Shown: positions 9,022-21,606, numbered from the stretch's first letter. The stretch: 64,000 bases of DNA from Campylobacter showae (GCF_900699785.1 NZ_LR535679.1:310001-374000); one strand, 5' to 3'. Notes: a model not told the origin generated them from the letters alone. Made by a program: numbers and translations.

Positions 9022-9311
9022 ATTTGCTCTTAACCTCTTAAATTTTCTTTTTATAAAATTTGGCGATTTCGCCCGTAAAATCGGGCTTTATTTTTAAATT
9101 TGACCTGTTTTTATGCTTTTTATTATCAGCAAATTTAACCTAGCACCATAAAGATACGGGTTTTGCAAACGGCAAGCAAAATCAGCCGTAAATTCGCGCA
9201 TGAGCCAAATCTAAAATTTGACGCCTACAAGCGACTTAAAAACCGCCGCCAAAAAGCTAGCAAAGCGTCAAATTTTAAATCCTCAAAAAACTAAAACCAA
9301 GTCTAAATTTA
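9022..9311. other. Spacer between TAXI binding-protein and permease genes
   Basis: No convincing gene. The stretch holds several AAATTT words and a short hairpin GCCCG/CGGGC at 9071-9086, about 50 bases upstream of the permease start. Any separate permease promoter would lie here, but I see no clear -10 box. Confidence 0.5.
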
Positions 9312-9354
9312 ACAAAAAACAAGCCGCACAGGTCAAATTTAACCCGCACGGCTT
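9311..9354 (-). terminator. Intrinsic terminator directly after the TAXI binding-protein gene
   Basis: On the minus strand, AAGCCGTGCGGGT (plus 9354-9342) pairs with ACCTGTGCGGCTT (plus 9333-9321), a 13-bp stem with three G-U pairs, followed by GTTTTTTGTT. It begins 8 bases after the end of the binding-protein gene. Partial termination here would make more binding protein than permease. Confidence 0.75.
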
Positions 9355-9361
9355 AGCTAGT

Positions 9362-10300
9362 TTATTTTATTATGCCGGCTTTTTTAAACTCAGCCTCGGC
9401 AGCAGGGTGCAAAGGCGCAGAAAGCCCCTCTACTAGGCTCTCTTTAGTAACAGCCGCGAGTGCGGGGTGCAGGCTCTTGTACTCGTCAAAGTTATCCAAA
9501 ATAGCCTTCACGACCGCAGCCACGGCAGTATCGCTCATGCTTTTATCCGTGACTAGGACGGCTTTGACGCCGATGCTGTTTACGTCGTGATCCACACCCT
9601 CATAGGTGCCTTTTGGTATCGTGCCTTTAGCAAAATACGGCATCGCAGCCAGCATCTTATCTACTTGCTCGCCCTCGATGTTTACGATGTCGATAGGTAG
9701 CGAGTTTGCCGCGTCGGTGATGTTGGCCGTCGGGTGACCGACCATGTAGAAGTAGCCGTCGATTTTCTTATCTTTTAGCGCGTGCGGGCATTCGCCGGCA
9801 GTGAGCACGCCGTGATGTTTTAGCTTTTTCTCGTCGAAACCAAACGCCTTAAACACGCCAAGCGCGGTCATTTCGTTACCGCTACCGGGATTGCCGACGT
9901 TGATCGCTTTGCCTTCTAGGTCGTTTATAGAGCCGATACCGCTTGATTTTGATACGACGAACGCGAGAAGCTCAGGGTAGATCGATACGACGGCGCGCAG
10001 ATTTTGATCGCCGTTGCCTTCAAATTTGCCCACGCCGTTAAATTTATCATAAACCACGTCGCTTTGGACGAAACCGAAATTTAGCTCTTTTTTTAGCACG
10101 TTATTTACGTTGTAGACCGAGCCGCCGGTTGATTGCACCGAGCATTTCATCTGCGGGTCTTTATTTACGAGGCGACATATCGCTCCGCCCACCGGATAAT
10201 ACGTACCAGTCATCGCTCCCGTACCGATAGATACGAACTCCTTTGCGCCCAGCGCAGACGCGAAAAGCAAGCCGGCTAATGCCAAAGATGTAGTTTTCAT
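9362..10300 (-). CDS. TAXI-family TRAP solute-binding protein
   Basis: This 312-residue protein has a signal peptide (MKTTSLALAGLLFASALGA) and then family sequence: FVSIGTGAMTGTYYPVGGAI, and later INVGNPGSGNEMTALGVFKAFG, which match the TRAP-associated extracytoplasmic immunogenic (TAXI) proteins. It captures a small acidic solute in the periplasm and passes it to the fused permease encoded downstream. AAGGAAG lies before the ATG. The length is normal and the frame intact. A terminator separates it from the permease gene, so it may be the more strongly expressed of the two. Ligand not predictable from sequence. Confidence 0.92.
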   Translation of the reverse strand: MKTTSLALAGLLFASALGAKEFVSIGTGAMTGTYYPVGGAICRLVNKDPQMKCSVQSTGGSVYNVNNVLKKELNFGFVQSDVVYDKFNGVGKFEGNGDQNLRAVVSIYPELLAFVVSKSSGIGSINDLEGKAINVGNPGSGNEMTALGVFKAFGFDEKKLKHHGVLTAGECPHALKDKKIDGYFYMVGHPTANITDAANSLPIDIVNIEGEQVDKMLAAMPYFAKGTIPKGTYEGVDHDVNSIGVKAVLVTDKSMSDTAVAAVVKAILDNFDEYKSLHPALAAVTKESLVEGLSAPLHPAAEAEFKKAGIIK

Positions 10301-10815
10301 TTAACTTCCTTTCAAAGAATTTTTCTGATTTTACTCTCAAAATCCGCATTTTGCGTATAAATTTCACTCTTTTTGCGAGCTTTTTCAAAAATTTGCGACT
10401 ATTTTACACACTTTAGCCTTAGAAAAATATTTCTTAAGGTAAAATTTATATATTTTTTACAAGCGAAGCGAAAATCATATTTTTACGTGGAGGTTTTTAA
10501 AATTTACGCACCGAGACCTGCATCTTTAAGACACTGAATTTGGATTAGTTAAATTTGATATTGCCGTTTGGGTTTCTTTGTACAGAGGCCTTAAATTTTA
10601 GCATTTTCGGGGTGTGGGTCTCGGCGGCTCAAATTTGAAGCCGGAATTTGTAAATTTGACTGCAAATTTGAGCGTAAAACGATAAGGCGAAGTATCGTGA
10701 GATGATTTTTTGGGGTTGTGCGGTAAATTTTTGGCGAAGATAGAACGCGTAGTTCATCGAGCCAAAATTTTACAAACTCCACAAAAAGCACTCGCGAGGC
10801 AAGCCGTTAAATTTC
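10301..10815. other. Intergenic region upstream of the TAXI gene
   Basis: About 515 bases without a supportable gene. The part nearest the TAXI gene (10380-10470) is A/T-rich and probably holds its promoter. The part from 10590 on has several AAATTT words. A 66-codon minus-strand frame at 10591-10791 has no ribosome-binding site and no recognisable sequence, and I do not call it a gene. Confidence 0.5.
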
Positions 10816-11520
10816 TTACTTAAACGCGACAAACGTCGCAAAATTCGCCCATCTAAACATACACTCCACGTTTCTAAACCCCACATTAAGCGCCAAATTT
10901 CTATTTTCCGCTTCAGTGTATGGTATAAGCACGTTTTCTAGCGCCTCGCGTTTTTGCGAGATCTCGTAGCGCGAGTAGCCTTGTTCGAGCTTGTATTTTT
11001 CGTAGATTTCGATCATATTTTTGCTTAGCATCTTGTCCTCAAAAATGAGCTTCTCGCTAAAAACAAACACGCCGCCGTCATTTATCGCGCGGTAAATTTT
11101 AGCTACGAAATCCTGACGCTTAGGCGGGCGGATAAACTGCAGCGTATAGTTCATCAAAACGGCGCCCTGCGCGTCAAATCCGCACTCTAAAATGTCCGCT
11201 AGCTCAAGCTCGATCCTAGCGCCGTAGGCCTCTATCTTGGCGCGCGCGTTTTGCAGCATGGCAGGCGCGTTATCCACGCCTTTTAGCGCGAGATCGCTTC
11301 TTTTGCTCCAAAGGGCTAGCAGCGTCGAGGCCGTCGAGCAGCCAAGGTCTATCGCGCTTGCTCCTTGCGGTAAAATTTGCGCTAAAAAATCGGCGATCAG
11401 CTTTTGCGAAGCCTCGTAATACGGCACCGAGCGCCCGATCATATCGTCAAACACCGACGCCACGCTCGCGTCAAATTCAAACTGCTTTTTTATCGGCTCT
11501 TTAAAGATTTCATCCTTCAC
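10816..11520 (-). CDS. cmoA: Carboxy-S-adenosyl-L-methionine synthase CmoA
   Basis: CmoA converts S-adenosylmethionine and prephenate to carboxy-SAM, which CmoB uses to make 5-oxyacetyl-uridine at tRNA position 34. The 234-residue protein shows the family N-terminus (FDASVASVFDDMIGRSVPYY), the SAM-binding loop AIDLGCSTASTLLAL, and MNYTLQFI. It starts at GTG 11520, which overlaps the ribF stop (GTGA), with AAGGAG six bases upstream. It is the last gene of the nine-gene minus-strand operon, the same position I recall for it in C. jejuni. No clear terminator is visible after it. Confidence 0.92.
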   Translation of the reverse strand: MKDEIFKEPIKKQFEFDASVASVFDDMIGRSVPYYEASQKLIADFLAQILPQGASAIDLGCSTASTLLALWSKRSDLALKGVDNAPAMLQNARAKIEAYGARIELELADILECGFDAQGAVLMNYTLQFIRPPKRQDFVAKIYRAINDGGVFVFSEKLIFEDKMLSKNMIEIYEKYKLEQGYSRYEISQKREALENVLIPYTEAENRNLALNVGFRNVECMFRWANFATFVAFK

Positions 11521-12363
11521 GCTTTACTCCTTTGAGGCGTAGCGTCGCCCACGACGTAGAGATCGCACACGCCGACGAACTCCATCGCCTGCTTGATGTC
11601 GATACCAATTTGCTCTTTTAGCTCCTCTAGGCTTTCAAATTTTCGGTTATCGCGCAGCCGTTTGATAAAGCAAACCGCGACGTCGCGGGCACCCTCGATA
11701 TTTTCGTTTAGCACGTGCGTCTCGACGCTAAAGTTGCCGTCCGTGCTCACGCGGTTGCCGATAAAGGTAACCGAGCCGTAGGTCTTGTATCCGATGCGGG
11801 TCCTCGTCGCATATACGCCCTCGCGCGGCAAAAGGTAGTTTTTGATATCCAAATTTAGCGTCGGTACGAGCTCGCGCGACCCGATGCCCTGCCCCTTTAT
11901 CACGCAACCTTCGATAGAGTATTCGCGGCCTAGCAGGCGGTTTGCCTTGTAGATCTCGCCCTGCTTGATATACTCGCGTATAGCCGAGCTATGCACGCCC
12001 ATACCGTCAAAGCAAACCTCGTCTACTACGACCACCTCGCCGTCAAAAATGCGCCGCAAATCATGCTTGTCCCACGCCCTGTTTCGCCCGAAACGAAAAT
12101 CAAATCCCACGACGATTTTTTGCAGATTTTTAAAATCCCGCTTCAAAAGCGCGATAAACTCGTCGCCGCCAAGCCCCTTTATACTTTCAAAATCATACAA
12201 AAAACACGGATAGCTCGAGTACTCGGCGCGCTTTAGCTTTGGCGTGATGTTGGCCTTGTTTTTGTCGATCACGACTAGTCCGCCGTACTCGCCCAGCTGC
12301 TTTAAAAGCTGCTTGTGGCCGCGATGCACGCCGTCAAAGTGCCCGATCGCGACGGAAGTGATA

Positions 12364-15472
<3,109 letters not shown>

Positions 15473-15487
15473 TTAAATTTGCTTTAC

Positions 15488-16624
15488 TTACCACGCCGCG
15501 AGCTTTCTCATCGCGTTTTCCAGCCTAAACATCTGCGCATGCTCGGCCACATCGTGAGTGCGGATGATCTGTGCGCCGTTTCTAAAGGCCTCAAGATGCA
15601 GATAGAGGCTGCCCGGCAAGCGGTCTTTTATCTCGCTGGGGCTATAAAAATTTATGACCGATTTTCTGCTAGCGCCCGCTAAGATCGGTAAACCGAAGCG
15701 TAAAAAGTGCTCCAAATTTTTTATCAAAACCATATTTTGCTCCGCCGTCTTGCCAAAGCCGATTCCCACGTCTAGCACGATATCGCGGCATCCAAGATCC
15801 TGCGCCGCGGCGATCTTAGCCTCAAAAAACGCGTCTATCTCGCCTAACAAATCATCATAATGCGGGTTATCTTGCATATTTTCTGGGCTATTTTGCATGT
15901 GCATGAGACAGTAGCTCGCGCCGTACCGCGCAGCTAGAGAGCAGAGGCTAACGTCGCCCGTGATATCGTTTATCATCTTAAAGCCGTGATTTAGCGCGTA
16001 CTCTAGGCAATACGCATCAAAGCTATCCAGGCTAAATATCGCCTTTTCATGCAAATTTAGGCGGTAAATTTCGGCTACTATCTTTTCAAGCCTGGCAAAT
16101 TCGACCTCGCGTCCGACGTATTTGCTGCCGGGACGCGAGCTAACTGCGCCCACGTCGATATACTCGGCGCCCTGCTCGATCATCGCTTCGATCTTTTCGA
16201 TACCGCTTTTTTCGTTCACGCGGCTTGCGGTGTTAAAGCTATCCTCATTTACGTTTACGACGCCCATTATCTGCGCGCGCTGCGGTTTTTTAAACGGAGA
16301 TTTTAAAAATTTGGCCAAATTTTTTAGACCAAAATCCTGCGCGGACTCTTTTTTGGCAAGTGCATGCACTTGCGCATCGGTAGCCATCAAAAGCGCGACC
16401 GAGTTTGCACCGTTTAAAATCACGTCGCGGTTAGTCACGAGTTCCGCGCCTACACTTAGTGCGTCTTGTTTTAGTATATTTGCGGCAGGCGAGCGCAAAT
16501 CTTTAATCAAAAAAAAGTTGATCGCCGACTTTTTTTTCATCAAATTTCGCCCCTCGTCGCTAGGACGGATAATCTCGCAAATCTCGTTAAAGTCGGTCTG
16601 CGGATTGATTTTAAAAATTTTCAT
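15488..16624 (-). CDS. folP: Dihydropteroate synthase FolP with N-terminal extension
   Basis: FolP joins pterin pyrophosphate to p-aminobenzoate in folate synthesis and is the sulfonamide target. The TIM-barrel motifs are IMGVVNVNEDSFN (about residue 119 on), GAEYIDVGAVSSRPGS, INDITGD, and near the C-terminus ILAGASRKSVINFY. The protein has 378 residues, about 100 more than E. coli FolP; the extra N-terminal region is usual in Campylobacterota. The ATG overlaps the holB stop (ATGA), so it is translationally coupled to holB. Confidence 0.92.
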   Translation of the reverse strand: MKIFKINPQTDFNEICEIIRPSDEGRNLMKKKSAINFFLIKDLRSPAANILKQDALSVGAELVTNRDVILNGANSVALLMATDAQVHALAKKESAQDFGLKNLAKFLKSPFKKPQRAQIMGVVNVNEDSFNTASRVNEKSGIEKIEAMIEQGAEYIDVGAVSSRPGSKYVGREVEFARLEKIVAEIYRLNLHEKAIFSLDSFDAYCLEYALNHGFKMINDITGDVSLCSLAARYGASYCLMHMQNSPENMQDNPHYDDLLGEIDAFFEAKIAAAQDLGCRDIVLDVGIGFGKTAEQNMVLIKNLEHFLRFGLPILAGASRKSVINFYSPSEIKDRLPGSLYLHLEAFRNGAQIIRTHDVAEHAQMFRLENAMRKLAAW

Positions 16625-17241
16625 CTAAGCCCTTTTTCGTAAATCATAAGAAGTATCGGCGTAAGAAGCGCGTGGGTCTTGGTGTTTAGCTCAGCTAGGC
16701 GCACAGCTTTGAAAAAATACTCAAGCTCTTCGGCGCTAAATTTGACCCCCTGCGCCGTAGCCTCGAGAGCTATGGCGGCGATTAGCTCTTTTAGATCGTT
16801 TTTGCCGAGCTTTTCGGAGCGCTCGAGTGCTGATTTTTCATCGATAAACGCGCAAATTTCTTTTAGCTCGAGACGTTTGTAATCTAACCCCGTTTTTTCG
16901 CGCTGCTTTTTTTCGAGCCTGTTTTCGGTGACTAGGCGCGAGCGAACGGTCGGCAGGAGCATATTTTTCGACTCGCAGGCTATGATAAAAAAGATATTTT
17001 TAGGCGGTTCCTCGATGATTTTTAGTAGAGAGTTTTGAGCCTCGACGCGGAAATTTTTAGCGCCTAAAACTAGTAGCTTAGGCTCGCTCTCCGCGATGTA
17101 GGCCTCGGCGACGACCTCTTTTGCGTTTTCTAGCAAAAAGTCCTCGGCGAAAAAAAATCTAACCGAATTTACGCCGTAAAGCCCTAAAATTTCCTCTTTT
17201 AAGGCTTCAAAATCGCTCGTGATTACGATTTTGCTTCGCAT
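16621..17241 (-). CDS. holB: DNA polymerase III delta' subunit, short Campylobacterota form
   Basis: Delta' is part of the clamp loader. This 206-residue protein keeps the part of the AAA+ core with GAKNFRVEAQNSLLKIIEEPPKNIFFII and LPTVRSRL, the sensor-1 and SRC-like region, but lacks a Walker A loop and zinc finger, as usual for the short delta' proteins of this class. It lies three bases after hobA and overlaps folP by four. The order hobA-holB-folP-ligA is the one I recall from C. jejuni. The call is by motif plus context. Confidence 0.85.
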   Translation of the reverse strand: MRSKIVITSDFEALKEEILGLYGVNSVRFFFAEDFLLENAKEVVAEAYIAESEPKLLVLGAKNFRVEAQNSLLKIIEEPPKNIFFIIACESKNMLLPTVRSRLVTENRLEKKQREKTGLDYKRLELKEICAFIDEKSALERSEKLGKNDLKELIAAIALEATAQGVKFSAEELEYFFKAVRLAELNTKTHALLTPILLMIYEKGLR

Positions 17242-17244
17242 AGA

Positions 17245-17787
17245 CTAAAGCGTTACTTTCGCAAATAATGCAGCGTCTATGCTCTTATCAAAGAGCCTAA
17301 ACAGCGACAAAAGCTTAATATCTAGCGCGCCGTCGGAGGAGCTTAGATAAAAGCTATTTTGCGCCTGCTCGTCAAAAAGCCACATGTAGCTATCGTCCTT
17401 GCCTTTGGCGATCTGCGAGCTTTTTTCCGCGCTTTTGCCGACGTAAAAAAACACGTAACCGTTTGGAAAAGCAAGGCTAAGCATGTCTAAAAGCAGCGAG
17501 ACTTCCTCTTTTGAGCCGATATTTTCAAAAGACGGATAAAGCGCCTTTAGCGAGAAAAAAGGCAGCACCGGGCGAGCGTTCGTAGGTTTGTTTATATTTT
17601 TTAAAAAATACTCCTCGAACCAGCCGCGCTCGCTATCGGTTATCAAGATAAACGCGCGCCCTTCGAGTAAAAATTTAAGCTTCGAGGCGAGCAAGGGCGT
17701 CCACTCGGTGCGCCTCTCCTCCATCCAGCTCATCAGCGAACCCTCCTCGCGGATGGCTTCTAGCGTCCATTTTATAAAATCGCTCAT
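17245..17787 (-). CDS. hobA: DnaA-associating initiator protein HobA
   Basis: HobA is found in Helicobacter and Campylobacter relatives; it forms a tetramer that binds DnaA domain I and promotes its assembly at oriC, a structural analogue of DiaA. The 180-residue sequence begins MSDFIKWTLEAIREEGSLMS and continues with WMEERRTEWTPLLASKL and AFILITDSERGWFEEYFL, which match the family. The ATG overlaps the lysC stop (ATGA). It sits directly upstream of holB, so DnaA control and clamp loading share a transcript. Confidence 0.9.
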   Translation of the reverse strand: MSDFIKWTLEAIREEGSLMSWMEERRTEWTPLLASKLKFLLEGRAFILITDSERGWFEEYFLKNINKPTNARPVLPFFSLKALYPSFENIGSKEEVSLLLDMLSLAFPNGYVFFYVGKSAEKSSQIAKGKDDSYMWLFDEQAQNSFYLSSSDGALDIKLLSLFRLFDKSIDAALFAKVTL

Positions 17788-18983
17788 TTATCGAGTTTAT
17801 AAGCTTCGTGTAGTGCGCGAACGGCTAGCTCGCCGTATTTTTGATCGACGATCATCGAGATTTTTATCTCGCTGGTCGAGATCATTTGGATATTTATACC
17901 TTCGTTTGCTAGCGTTTGAAAGGCTAGAGACGCCACTCCGGTGTGGCTTTTCATACCTACGCCCACGACCGAGACCTTAACTATCTCGTCGTTGTATAAA
18001 ATTTCCCTCGACGCGCTTAATTTATCCATGCACTCTTTTGCGACGTGAAGTTCGTTTTGCGGTACGGTAAAGCCGAGATTCGTCGTGCCGTCCTGGCCTA
18101 CGTTTTGGATTATCATATCCACGTTTATGTTTTTTTCTGCAAGCGCGGTGAAAATTTCAGCCGCGATGCCCGGCTTATCGACCACGCCTCTTAAAGTTAC
18201 TCTAGCTTGGTTTTTATCTAGCGCGATACCGCTTACTAGCACTGCTTCCATACTCTCTTCCTTTGTTATTAGTGTTCCTTCGTTGTGATTAAAGCTGCTT
18301 CTGGTGACTAAATTTACGTTTAGCTTTTTAGCTAGCTCGACTGAGCGGTTTTGCAGCACCTTTGCGCCTAGGCTCGCAAGCTCTAGCATCTCGTCGTAGC
18401 TGATTTTATCTAGCTTTTTGGCCTTTGGCTCGATGCGAGGATCGGTTGTATAAACTCCGTCTACGTCGGTGTAAATCTCACAAAGATCCGCATTTAGCGC
18501 GCCTGCGATCGCCACTGCGCTAAGGTCGCTACCGCCTCGTCCCAGAGTTGTCGCGTCGCCCTTTTCGTCTATACCCTGAAAGCCCGCTACGACGACGATC
18601 TTGCCTGCCTTTAGCTCCTCTTTCATACGCTTAGTATCTATCGCCTCGATCCTAGCCTTGGTATGCACGCTATCTGTTATGATGCCCGCTAGCCTACCGC
18701 TTAGACCTACCGCCGGGTAGCCTAAATTTATCAGCGCTATCGTTAAAAGCGCGCAGGTAACGCGCTCGCCAGAGCTAAGCAGCATATCCATCGCCACGCC
18801 GTCGGGAGCCTTCGTATAATGCTCGGCGTACTCCACCAGCTGATTAGTCACGCCGCTCATAGCCGAGACCACGACTACGACGTCCGCGCCGCTTTTTTTA
18901 GTCTCTATGACTCTCGCGGCGACGTTTTCTATCCTCTCAAGCGTCCCAACGCTCGTGCCGCCGTATTTTTGGACGATTAACAT
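17784..18983 (-). CDS. lysC: Aspartate kinase
   Basis: This enzyme makes aspartyl phosphate, the first step to lysine (and diaminopimelate for peptidoglycan), threonine and methionine. The 399-residue protein begins with the kinase motif VQKYGGTSVGTLERIENVA, contains TTLGRGGSDLSAVA and EIYTDVDGVYTTDPR, and ends in two ACT domains (from about residue 262), the feedback-control part. The ATG lies one base into the rppH stop (TAATG), so the two are coupled. Full length and intact. Whether lysine, threonine or both inhibit it cannot be told from sequence alone. Confidence 0.94.
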   Translation of the reverse strand: MLIVQKYGGTSVGTLERIENVAARVIETKKSGADVVVVVSAMSGVTNQLVEYAEHYTKAPDGVAMDMLLSSGERVTCALLTIALINLGYPAVGLSGRLAGIITDSVHTKARIEAIDTKRMKEELKAGKIVVVAGFQGIDEKGDATTLGRGGSDLSAVAIAGALNADLCEIYTDVDGVYTTDPRIEPKAKKLDKISYDEMLELASLGAKVLQNRSVELAKKLNVNLVTRSSFNHNEGTLITKEESMEAVLVSGIALDKNQARVTLRGVVDKPGIAAEIFTALAEKNINVDMIIQNVGQDGTTNLGFTVPQNELHVAKECMDKLSASREILYNDEIVKVSVVGVGMKSHTGVASLAFQTLANEGINIQMISTSEIKISMIVDQKYGELAVRALHEAYKLDK

Positions 18984-19450
18984 TAAATAAATCCTTTCTC
19001 TTTAAAGTAGCCGATAACCTTACCGTAGATCGGCTTTTTGAAGTGGTTTACGTCGCTCAAAACCTCGCTTGAGTTTATAAATCTATATTCGTCAAATTCG
19101 GGCTTTTTAGTGTTTATATTTATTTTCGCGCTAGGCCTTAGCCGCACCAAAAAATACTTTTGCGTCTGCCCGTCAAAGTTATAAAATTTCCTACTCGTCG
19201 TACCCTCAGGGAAGTCGTAGCTAAGCCACTGCGGATACTCGCTAAGCACGTCCACGTCGTCCGTGCCTATCTCCTCTTTAAGCTCCCTTTTTAGAGCCTC
19301 GCGCGGCGTCTCTCCCTCGTCTATGCCGCCCTGCGGGAACTGCCAGATACCCGTCATATCGCACCTTTGCGCGATAAATATCCTGCAATCAAACGGATAA
19401 GAGGGCGCAAGTATGACCGCCGCGACGTTTGGTCTATATTTCTTTTCCAT
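18983..19450 (-). CDS. rppH: RNA pyrophosphohydrolase RppH (Nudix)
   Basis: RppH removes pyrophosphate from the 5' end of mRNA and so triggers decay; related Nudix enzymes also cleave diadenosine polyphosphates. The 155-residue protein carries the Nudix box GGIDEGETPREALKRELKEEIG starting near residue 40 (reported here in two halves: GGIDEGETP and REALKRELKEEIG) and the RppH-type N-terminus YRPNVAAVILAP with WQFPQGG. It is the first gene of the nine-gene operon. Upstream, TTAAAAT in an A/T-rich setting is a possible -10 box. Confidence 0.92.
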   Translation of the reverse strand: MEKKYRPNVAAVILAPSYPFDCRIFIAQRCDMTGIWQFPQGGIDEGETPREALKRELKEEIGTDDVDVLSEYPQWLSYDFPEGTTSRKFYNFDGQTQKYFLVRLRPSAKININTKKPEFDEYRFINSSEVLSDVNHFKKPIYGKVIGYFKEKGFI

Positions 19451-19596
19451 CTTTTTTTCCGAGAATTTTTAATTGTGGATTTTAACGAAAAATAGTTAAG
19501 ATATAGCTAAATATCGCGAGGTTAGCGGAAAAATTTGACGCTTAGGCTTAAAATTTTTATTTAAATTTTTAAACTACGAATTTTACTTTTTGCGGC

Positions 19597-19644
19597 GCGG
19601 TAAAATTTGCGCGTTTTGCTTGGTTATCCATCAAATTTTACCGC
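19597..19644 (-). terminator. Long AAATTT dyad downstream of the 19.7 kb gene
   Basis: A perfect 13-bp inverted repeat, CAAATTTTACCGC at 19632-19644 and GCGGTAAAATTTG at 19597-19609, starts 23 bases after the minus-strand gene at 19668. The loop is 22 bases and no T-run follows, so termination is likely but not proven. Confidence 0.5.
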
Positions 19645-19667
19645 CTTGATAGCTAAATTTAAGCCGC

Positions 19668-20429
19668 CTATTTTAGCTCCAGTATCGCCCGCACCTCTTC
19701 GTCGGTAAACAGACTCGCGCTTTCGTGCTTTTTGCGCTCAAGCGCGGCTTTGGGCTCGGCGCGCGATGTCAAATTTTGCCCAGACTCGTTAAAATCAAAC
19801 AACGCAGCCTGCGCAGAATCATCCGAAACCGCCGTTTTTGCGGCTTGGTTTGAGGTAGCCGTTTTGCCAAACGAAGCCGTTTGAGTAGCTCCGCCAAAGA
19901 TAGAAACTTCTTGCGCAGCGGTAGTTTGCGTGCTCTCAGTTAGAATCGTGGTTTTAGGCGCTTCGCTCAAAGAGCCGGTTTGCAAGATAACCTTTTCCTT
20001 GCGGCTGCCGTCTTGATACGGCGTAGCGTTCTGCATTTCTTGCAAATTTTGCTCCTGCGCAAAAGCGATTTTTCGCTCGCTCTTAGGCATTAAATTTTGC
20101 TCAAATTCGGCGCCGTCAATCGCCTGGCGCGCATTTTCAAATTTAACGTTTTCATCAAATTTAACCGCCGTAGCCTCGCCGCTCTCGTCAAATTTCTCAT
20201 CCTGCAAAAACAAAGATTCGTCCGATAAAAGCTCGTCCCGCTCGTCTTGCCGCGCAAAAAGTTCGCTTACGTTGATAGCGTCCTTGTTATCCGCGTCTTC
20301 GCCCGGCGCCTCCTTGACGTTTTGACCGAGCTCCTCGATGCCCATTATACGCAGGCTCGGCATCACGGCCTTAAAGCTTTGCAAAATCGGCAAAAAAGAG
20401 CCGTCAAATCCATCTAAAATCACTCGCAT
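19668..20429 (-). CDS. Hypothetical protein with long low-complexity middle
   Basis: This 253-residue protein has a plausible short ordered N-terminus (MRVILDGFDGSFLPILQSF) and a short ordered C-terminus (SLFTDEEVRAILELK), joined by some 190 residues rich in Glu, Gln, Thr and Ala. The middle has repeated KFD, KFE and NLT units encoded by AAATTTGA words. No signal peptide or membrane helix is seen. It lies between the rppH operon and the PepSY gene, on the same strand as both. I do not recognise the family. The ends suggest a real protein, perhaps an adaptor, whose linker has been swollen by the repeated word. Confidence 0.6.
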   Translation of the reverse strand: MRVILDGFDGSFLPILQSFKAVMPSLRIMGIEELGQNVKEAPGEDADNKDAINVSELFARQDERDELLSDESLFLQDEKFDESGEATAVKFDENVKFENARQAIDGAEFEQNLMPKSERKIAFAQEQNLQEMQNATPYQDGSRKEKVILQTGSLSEAPKTTILTESTQTTAAQEVSIFGGATQTASFGKTATSNQAAKTAVSDDSAQAALFDFNESGQNLTSRAEPKAALERKKHESASLFTDEEVRAILELK

Positions 20430-20469
20430 ATTTAGCCTTTTTCAGTTTTTTCGAGCGATTTTATCAAAT

Positions 20470-21606
20470 TTATCTTTTGAGCCGTTTTAAGCTCATCCAA
20501 AAGCCGCTTATAACGAAAAACAAAACCGATGCCGAAGCTAAACAAAATATAAATTTACCAACCTCGCCCAAAAAATATCCCGAATGCAAGCTTAAAACCG
20601 CTTTATGAATCGCAAAAGGCCTTGGCATCGAGCTTTTAGCGTCGTCAAACCTCGCATGCCTAGCAATTTGCCCCTTGGCGGCGTTTATCGTCATCGTATT
20701 TACCTTATCGTCCTCTTCCAGCCCTTTGTCAAAGTAAAATATCATAAAATTTTCGCCGTCTTCTTGCGTGATGACATTAAAAAGCTCGTAATCACCTCTA
20801 TCTCGTTTAAAAATATTTATCGCGGCCTCTAAATTTGCTATCTTAGCCTCGTCCTCCAGCGAAAATCCCCTCACTTGCGTAAAGCTCTTTTTTCTAAAAA
20901 TTTCTTTTTCGCCAAGCGCGTTATTTACGAGCTTTGCCGCCCAGTCGTACGACCAGTAAAGCCCCGTAACGCTCATAAAGGCTAAAAATAAACAAAGATA
21001 AACGCCGGCAAATCCGTGCAGGCTGTACAAAAACGCATAGCCTCTGGCCTTGATTTTTAGAGCAAACGCGCGCATAAATTTAGTTTTAAAACTAGGATAA
21101 TAGATTATCAATCCAGATATAACCAGAACAACTAGAACAATACTGCAAACTGCAACGATATGCTTACCGATAAGCCGTAGCGTCTCGTTTTCGCTAAGCC
21201 CAAGGCCTAAGTTAGTATGAAAATTTAACATTAGTCCGATAAATTTATCGCCGAAATTTTCACCCGTTATCTCGCCCGTGTATTGGTTTATAAAATACGA
21301 CTTAAACTCGCCTTTAGCATTCGTGCCAGATACGCCTATAGCGTGATTTGCGTCCGAGTTAATCTTGTAGTAGCTAAGCGTAAAATTTGGTTCCCTAGCT
21401 TTAAAAATATCTAAAATTTCTCTCGCGCTAAGCTCTTTTTCGCCTCGCTCGACGAAGGTTTTTTGCGAGTTTGCAAGGTCTATAATCTCGTCGTGATAGG
21501 ATATGACCGCGCCGCTAAGAGCGACGATAAGCAGCGGCAAAACACAGGCTAGGCTTAAAATCAAATGGACGTTAAACCAAAATTTCTTTTTCTTTAAAAA
21601 CGGCAT
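20470..21606 (-). CDS. PepSY-associated transmembrane protein (PiuB/FegC-like)
   Basis: This 378-residue inner-membrane protein has four hydrophobic helices (near residues 15-37, 145-168, 190-212 and 345-368) and two periplasmic PepSY-like segments, the layout of PepSY_TM proteins found beside siderophore receptors and thought to reduce ferric siderophores or help iron uptake. His residues in the helices (FNVHLILSLACVLPLL; LYSLHGFAGVYLCLF) could bind heme. The start is the ATG at 21606 because AAGGAGA lies directly before it; the open frame reaches back to a TTG that has no such site. It lies 88 bases after the TonB-dependent receptor gene and is probably cotranscribed with it under iron control. 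Confidence 0.85.
   Translation of the reverse strand: MPFLKKKKFWFNVHLILSLACVLPLLIVALSGAVISYHDEIIDLANSQKTFVERGEKELSAREILDIFKAREPNFTLSYYKINSDANHAIGVSGTNAKGEFKSYFINQYTGEITGENFGDKFIGLMLNFHTNLGLGLSENETLRLIGKHIVAVCSIVLVVLVISGLIIYYPSFKTKFMRAFALKIKARGYAFLYSLHGFAGVYLCLFLAFMSVTGLYWSYDWAAKLVNNALGEKEIFRKKSFTQVRGFSLEDEAKIANLEAAINIFKRDRGDYELFNVITQEDGENFMIFYFDKGLEEDDKVNTMTINAAKGQIARHARFDDAKSSMPRPFAIHKAVLSLHSGYFLGEVGKFIFCLASASVLFFVISGFWMSLKRLKR

Noticed and set aside
9218..9436. 72-codon plus-strand frame running into the TAXI gene
   Set aside because: It reads through the minus-strand terminator and the 3' end of the TAXI gene in antisense.
6922..10300. TAXI TRAP as three separate subunit genes
   Set aside because: One continuous 699-residue frame contains both the small and large permease domains.
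10591..10791. 66-codon frame in the spacer upstream of cmoA
   Set aside because: No ribosome-binding site, no family, and part of it is the AAATTT word in translation.
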